Part shown: piece after piece, positions 49,513 to 52,388 of the stretch
Layout: the number at the start of each line of letters is the position of its first letter
Position numbering within the stretch: the stretch's first letter is position 1
From: an uncultured Bacilli bacterium
GTDB taxonomy: Bacteria > Bacillota_I > Bacilli_A > RF39 > UBA660
Reading direction: 5' to 3'
Assembly (NCBI GenBank): GCA_947591455.1
Contig: CANQDC010000003.1
Span: 1 to 52,388 of the forward strand
DNA length: 52,388 nt
Position numbers and translations under genes: made by a program
The notes under the pieces: model-generated
Seen by the model: the letters and a program-made list of their open reading frames with translations, nothing else
Told to the model about the DNA's origin: nothing
The model's database searches: none

Positions 49513-50162
49513 TATAAAGAACTCTTTCGAATAATATAGATTTGATTTTTCTTTTTAAAAGCATAAAAAACATCTTTTATTTGTAACCCCTTTTTAGCCA
49601 GTTCTTTCTCTAACCATGATTTATTTTTCTTAATATATTCCAGTGCTCGCATTTGAATTTCCCCATCTAAAATAACGGGCATAGGATAATTACTTTTTGT
49701 ATGAAAAAAATTATACTGAAAAATAGATAATTTTCCATTAGGTTCTAAGAAGGCATATTCTACATCTTCAATACTTTTAATTTCTTTCTGACGCAAACTT
49801 AAAAGAAGATCATCCATGCTATATCTTTGTCGAACCATTTCCTTATAATTAACATTTCCATTTACAATAATTAACGAAGGTTTCCCTCCAAATAAATTTC
49901 GAAATGTCCGCGATTTAATACTTACAAAAGCTAAGAACAATTCTAGAAAAACTAATAAAGCAATAGGTAAAATTGTTAAAAAAATAGAATCTTTAATATT
50001 TTCAATACTGATGGCCACTAATTCTGCAATTAGAATAGAAACAATTAAATCAATAATTCCCAGCTGACCAATTTCTCTTTTGCCCATAATTCGATAAGCA
50101 AGAACAATAAAGAAATAAAAAAATGTCGTCCGAAAAATGACAGAGAATAATTCCACTTTCAA
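49512..50162 (-). CDS. DUF421 (YetF/YrbG-like) membrane protein
   Basis: FYFFIVLAYRIMGKREIGQLGIIDLIVSILIAELVAISIE; KSRTFRNLFGGKPSLIIVNGNVNYKEMVRQRYSMDDLLLSLRQK. Confidence 0.9.
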   Translation of the reverse strand: MKVELFSVIFRTTFFYFFIVLAYRIMGKREIGQLGIIDLIVSILIAELVAISIENIKDSIFLTILPIALLVFLELFLAFVSIKSRTFRNLFGGKPSLIIVNGNVNYKEMVRQRYSMDDLLLSLRQKEIKSIEDVEYAFLEPNGKLSIFQYNFFHTKSNYPMPVILDGEIQMRALEYIKKNKSWLEKELAKKGLQIKDVFYAFKKKNQIYIIRKSSL

Positions 50163-50236
50163 TCACCCTTTCAACTATAGTATGGTACATTTCATATTTT
50201 TTTAATCATCTTCATACAATAAATTAGGTGATTTTT

Positions 50237-50599
50237 ATGGAATTTATCAAAAAATATGGATTACTCTCTTTGATTTTTTTAGGAGCCTTTTTTATAGGAT
50301 CTTTCCTTCTAAGTATTCTTAATTATTTTTTACTAGCTAGCAAAACAACTCATATCATTGGCCTATTTTATTTACTTATCGTATGTATCGTTTTAAGTTT
50401 CTTAACTTCTAAAAAAAGCAATTCTAGAGGAATCATTACAGGATTAAAAAATGGATTTTTATTTATAGGGATTCTTCTTTTGATCAATCTTGTGTTTTTT
50501 CAAAGCTCCTTTAAATTTATGCGCCTATTTTATTACATAATTTTAGTATTTGCTAGTATTTTTGGTGCCATTTTCGGAGTCAATACCAAAAAAGAATGA
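50237..50599 (+). CDS. TIGR04086-like (YrzE) membrane protein
   Basis: Four TM helices; SKKSNSRGIITGLKNGFLFIGILLLIN; location near tgt/spoVB-like as in B. subtilis. Confidence 0.65.
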   Translation: MEFIKKYGLLSLIFLGAFFIGSFLLSILNYFLLASKTTHIIGLFYLLIVCIVLSFLTSKKSNSRGIITGLKNGFLFIGILLLINLVFFQSSFKFMRLFYYIILVFASIFGAIFGVNTKKE

Positions 50600-50623
50600 T
50601 CCCTTTCTAAAATCATTCTTTTT
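50589..50623. terminator. Bidirectional terminator overlapping both convergent CDS ends
   Basis: AAAAAGAATGAT (50589-50600) / ATCATTCTTTTT (50612-50623), perfect 12-bp stem; stops at 50597-50599 (+) and 50613-50615 (-). Confidence 0.75.
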
Positions 50624-50921
50624 CAATAAATTTAAAATTGTCTTGAGTATCAACATAAGAAGACTCATTATAAGCTTTTTTAGTTAAAGGATTAATCATG
50701 ACTTCTAAATCTGTTTTTTCATATAATTCATTTAAAGTAATTTCCTTATTAATACAAGATTCCGTATAATAACAATTTTTAGCAGTTTCAATAATCTTTT
50801 TCTCAGTGACAGCTATTAATCTTTCGTTATGTTTATGGACAGTTTTCATAATCGATGGAACAGCAATTAATAAGATTATCAGTAAAACTGTTCCATAAAA
50901 AATAATTTTATTTTTATTCAT
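50613..50921 (-). CDS. Small pilin-like/single-TM exported protein
   Basis: KNKIIFYGTVLLIILLIAVPSIMKTVHKHNERLIAVTEKKIIETAKNCYYTESCINKEITLNELYEKTDLEVMINPLTKKAYNESSYV; N-terminal TM then a pseudopilin-like pattern. Confidence 0.5.
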   Translation of the reverse strand: MNKNKIIFYGTVLLIILLIAVPSIMKTVHKHNERLIAVTEKKIIETAKNCYYTESCINKEITLNELYEKTDLEVMINPLTKKAYNESSYVDTQDNFKFIEKE

Positions 50922-50938
50922 TTTCTTACCTCTTTTTA

Positions 50939-52066
<1,128 letters not shown>

Positions 52067-52284
52067 CTATATCTTTTTAATAATCAATTATTGTCAACAT
52101 TATAACATGTATACTTTTAGGTGTAAATTAATGAAAAAAACAATATTCGAATTGATATGAAGTTTTTGATTTTTAAAAAAGCATATTGTACTATGAACAA
52201 ATGTCTGTTATGATTATTTTAGGAATACTTAGTTAGTTTAGGTACTATTCTCTTTTACTTTTTAAAGTGGAAGGAGGTGACATT

Positions 52285-52377
52285 ATGAGAAAATCAGAGA
52301 AATATCTTTGCTCTATCATAATACTCCTTATTATTGTGATTTTAATCATATTAATAAAAATAGTACCAACTGTATAA
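52285..52377 (+). CDS. 30-aa hydrophobic peptide (absent from the ORF track)
   Basis: Strong RBS AAGGAGGTGA; MRKSEKYLCSIIILLIIVILIILIKIVPTV*. Confidence 0.5.
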   Translation: MRKSEKYLCSIIILLIIVILIILIKIVPTV

Positions 52378-52388
52378 GTCGGTACTAA

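Overview
AT-rich chromosomal segment from a Firmicutes/Bacilli-type bacterium. Codon usage, surface-protein style and reduced gene content suggest an uncultured gut RF39/TANB77-like lineage (inference). Most of the window is housekeeping: mtaB, rnhC, cvpA, trxA, uvrC, dnaG-rpoD-trmK, cls, mnmA, xerD, rarA, gpsA, gatCAB, aspS, tdk, asnS, hisS, relA-dtd, tgt. Several blocks resemble B. subtilis gene order (tcdA/6S RNA; relA-dtd/comN/spoVB/yrbG/yrzE/tgt). It also carries a type IV pilus/T2SS-like assembly set (GspF, prepilin peptidase, GspE), an orphan RnfC/RnfD-like pair, a HerA-type ATPase, a 6S RNA and a T-box leader on hisS. The most interesting signals are: (1) a divergent XRE regulator/large surface protein pair with three copies of a 15-bp palindrome on the surface-gene promoter; (2) a 15-bp perfect terminator hairpin inside an uncharacterised CDS, upstream of its stop codon, so terminated mRNA would be non-stop; (3) repeated use of terminator hairpins that overlap CDS 3' ends, often both genes of a convergent pair; (4) a T-box with an apparent Asp (GAC) specifier controlling a hisS-asnS-tdk-...-aspS cluster; (5) two disrupted genes (tcdA nonsense at codon 4; sigma factor frameshift); (6) several small ORFs absent from the supplied track. 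I saw no CRISPR array, IS element, prophage or rRNA/tRNA gene. No textbook novel defence system is evident.
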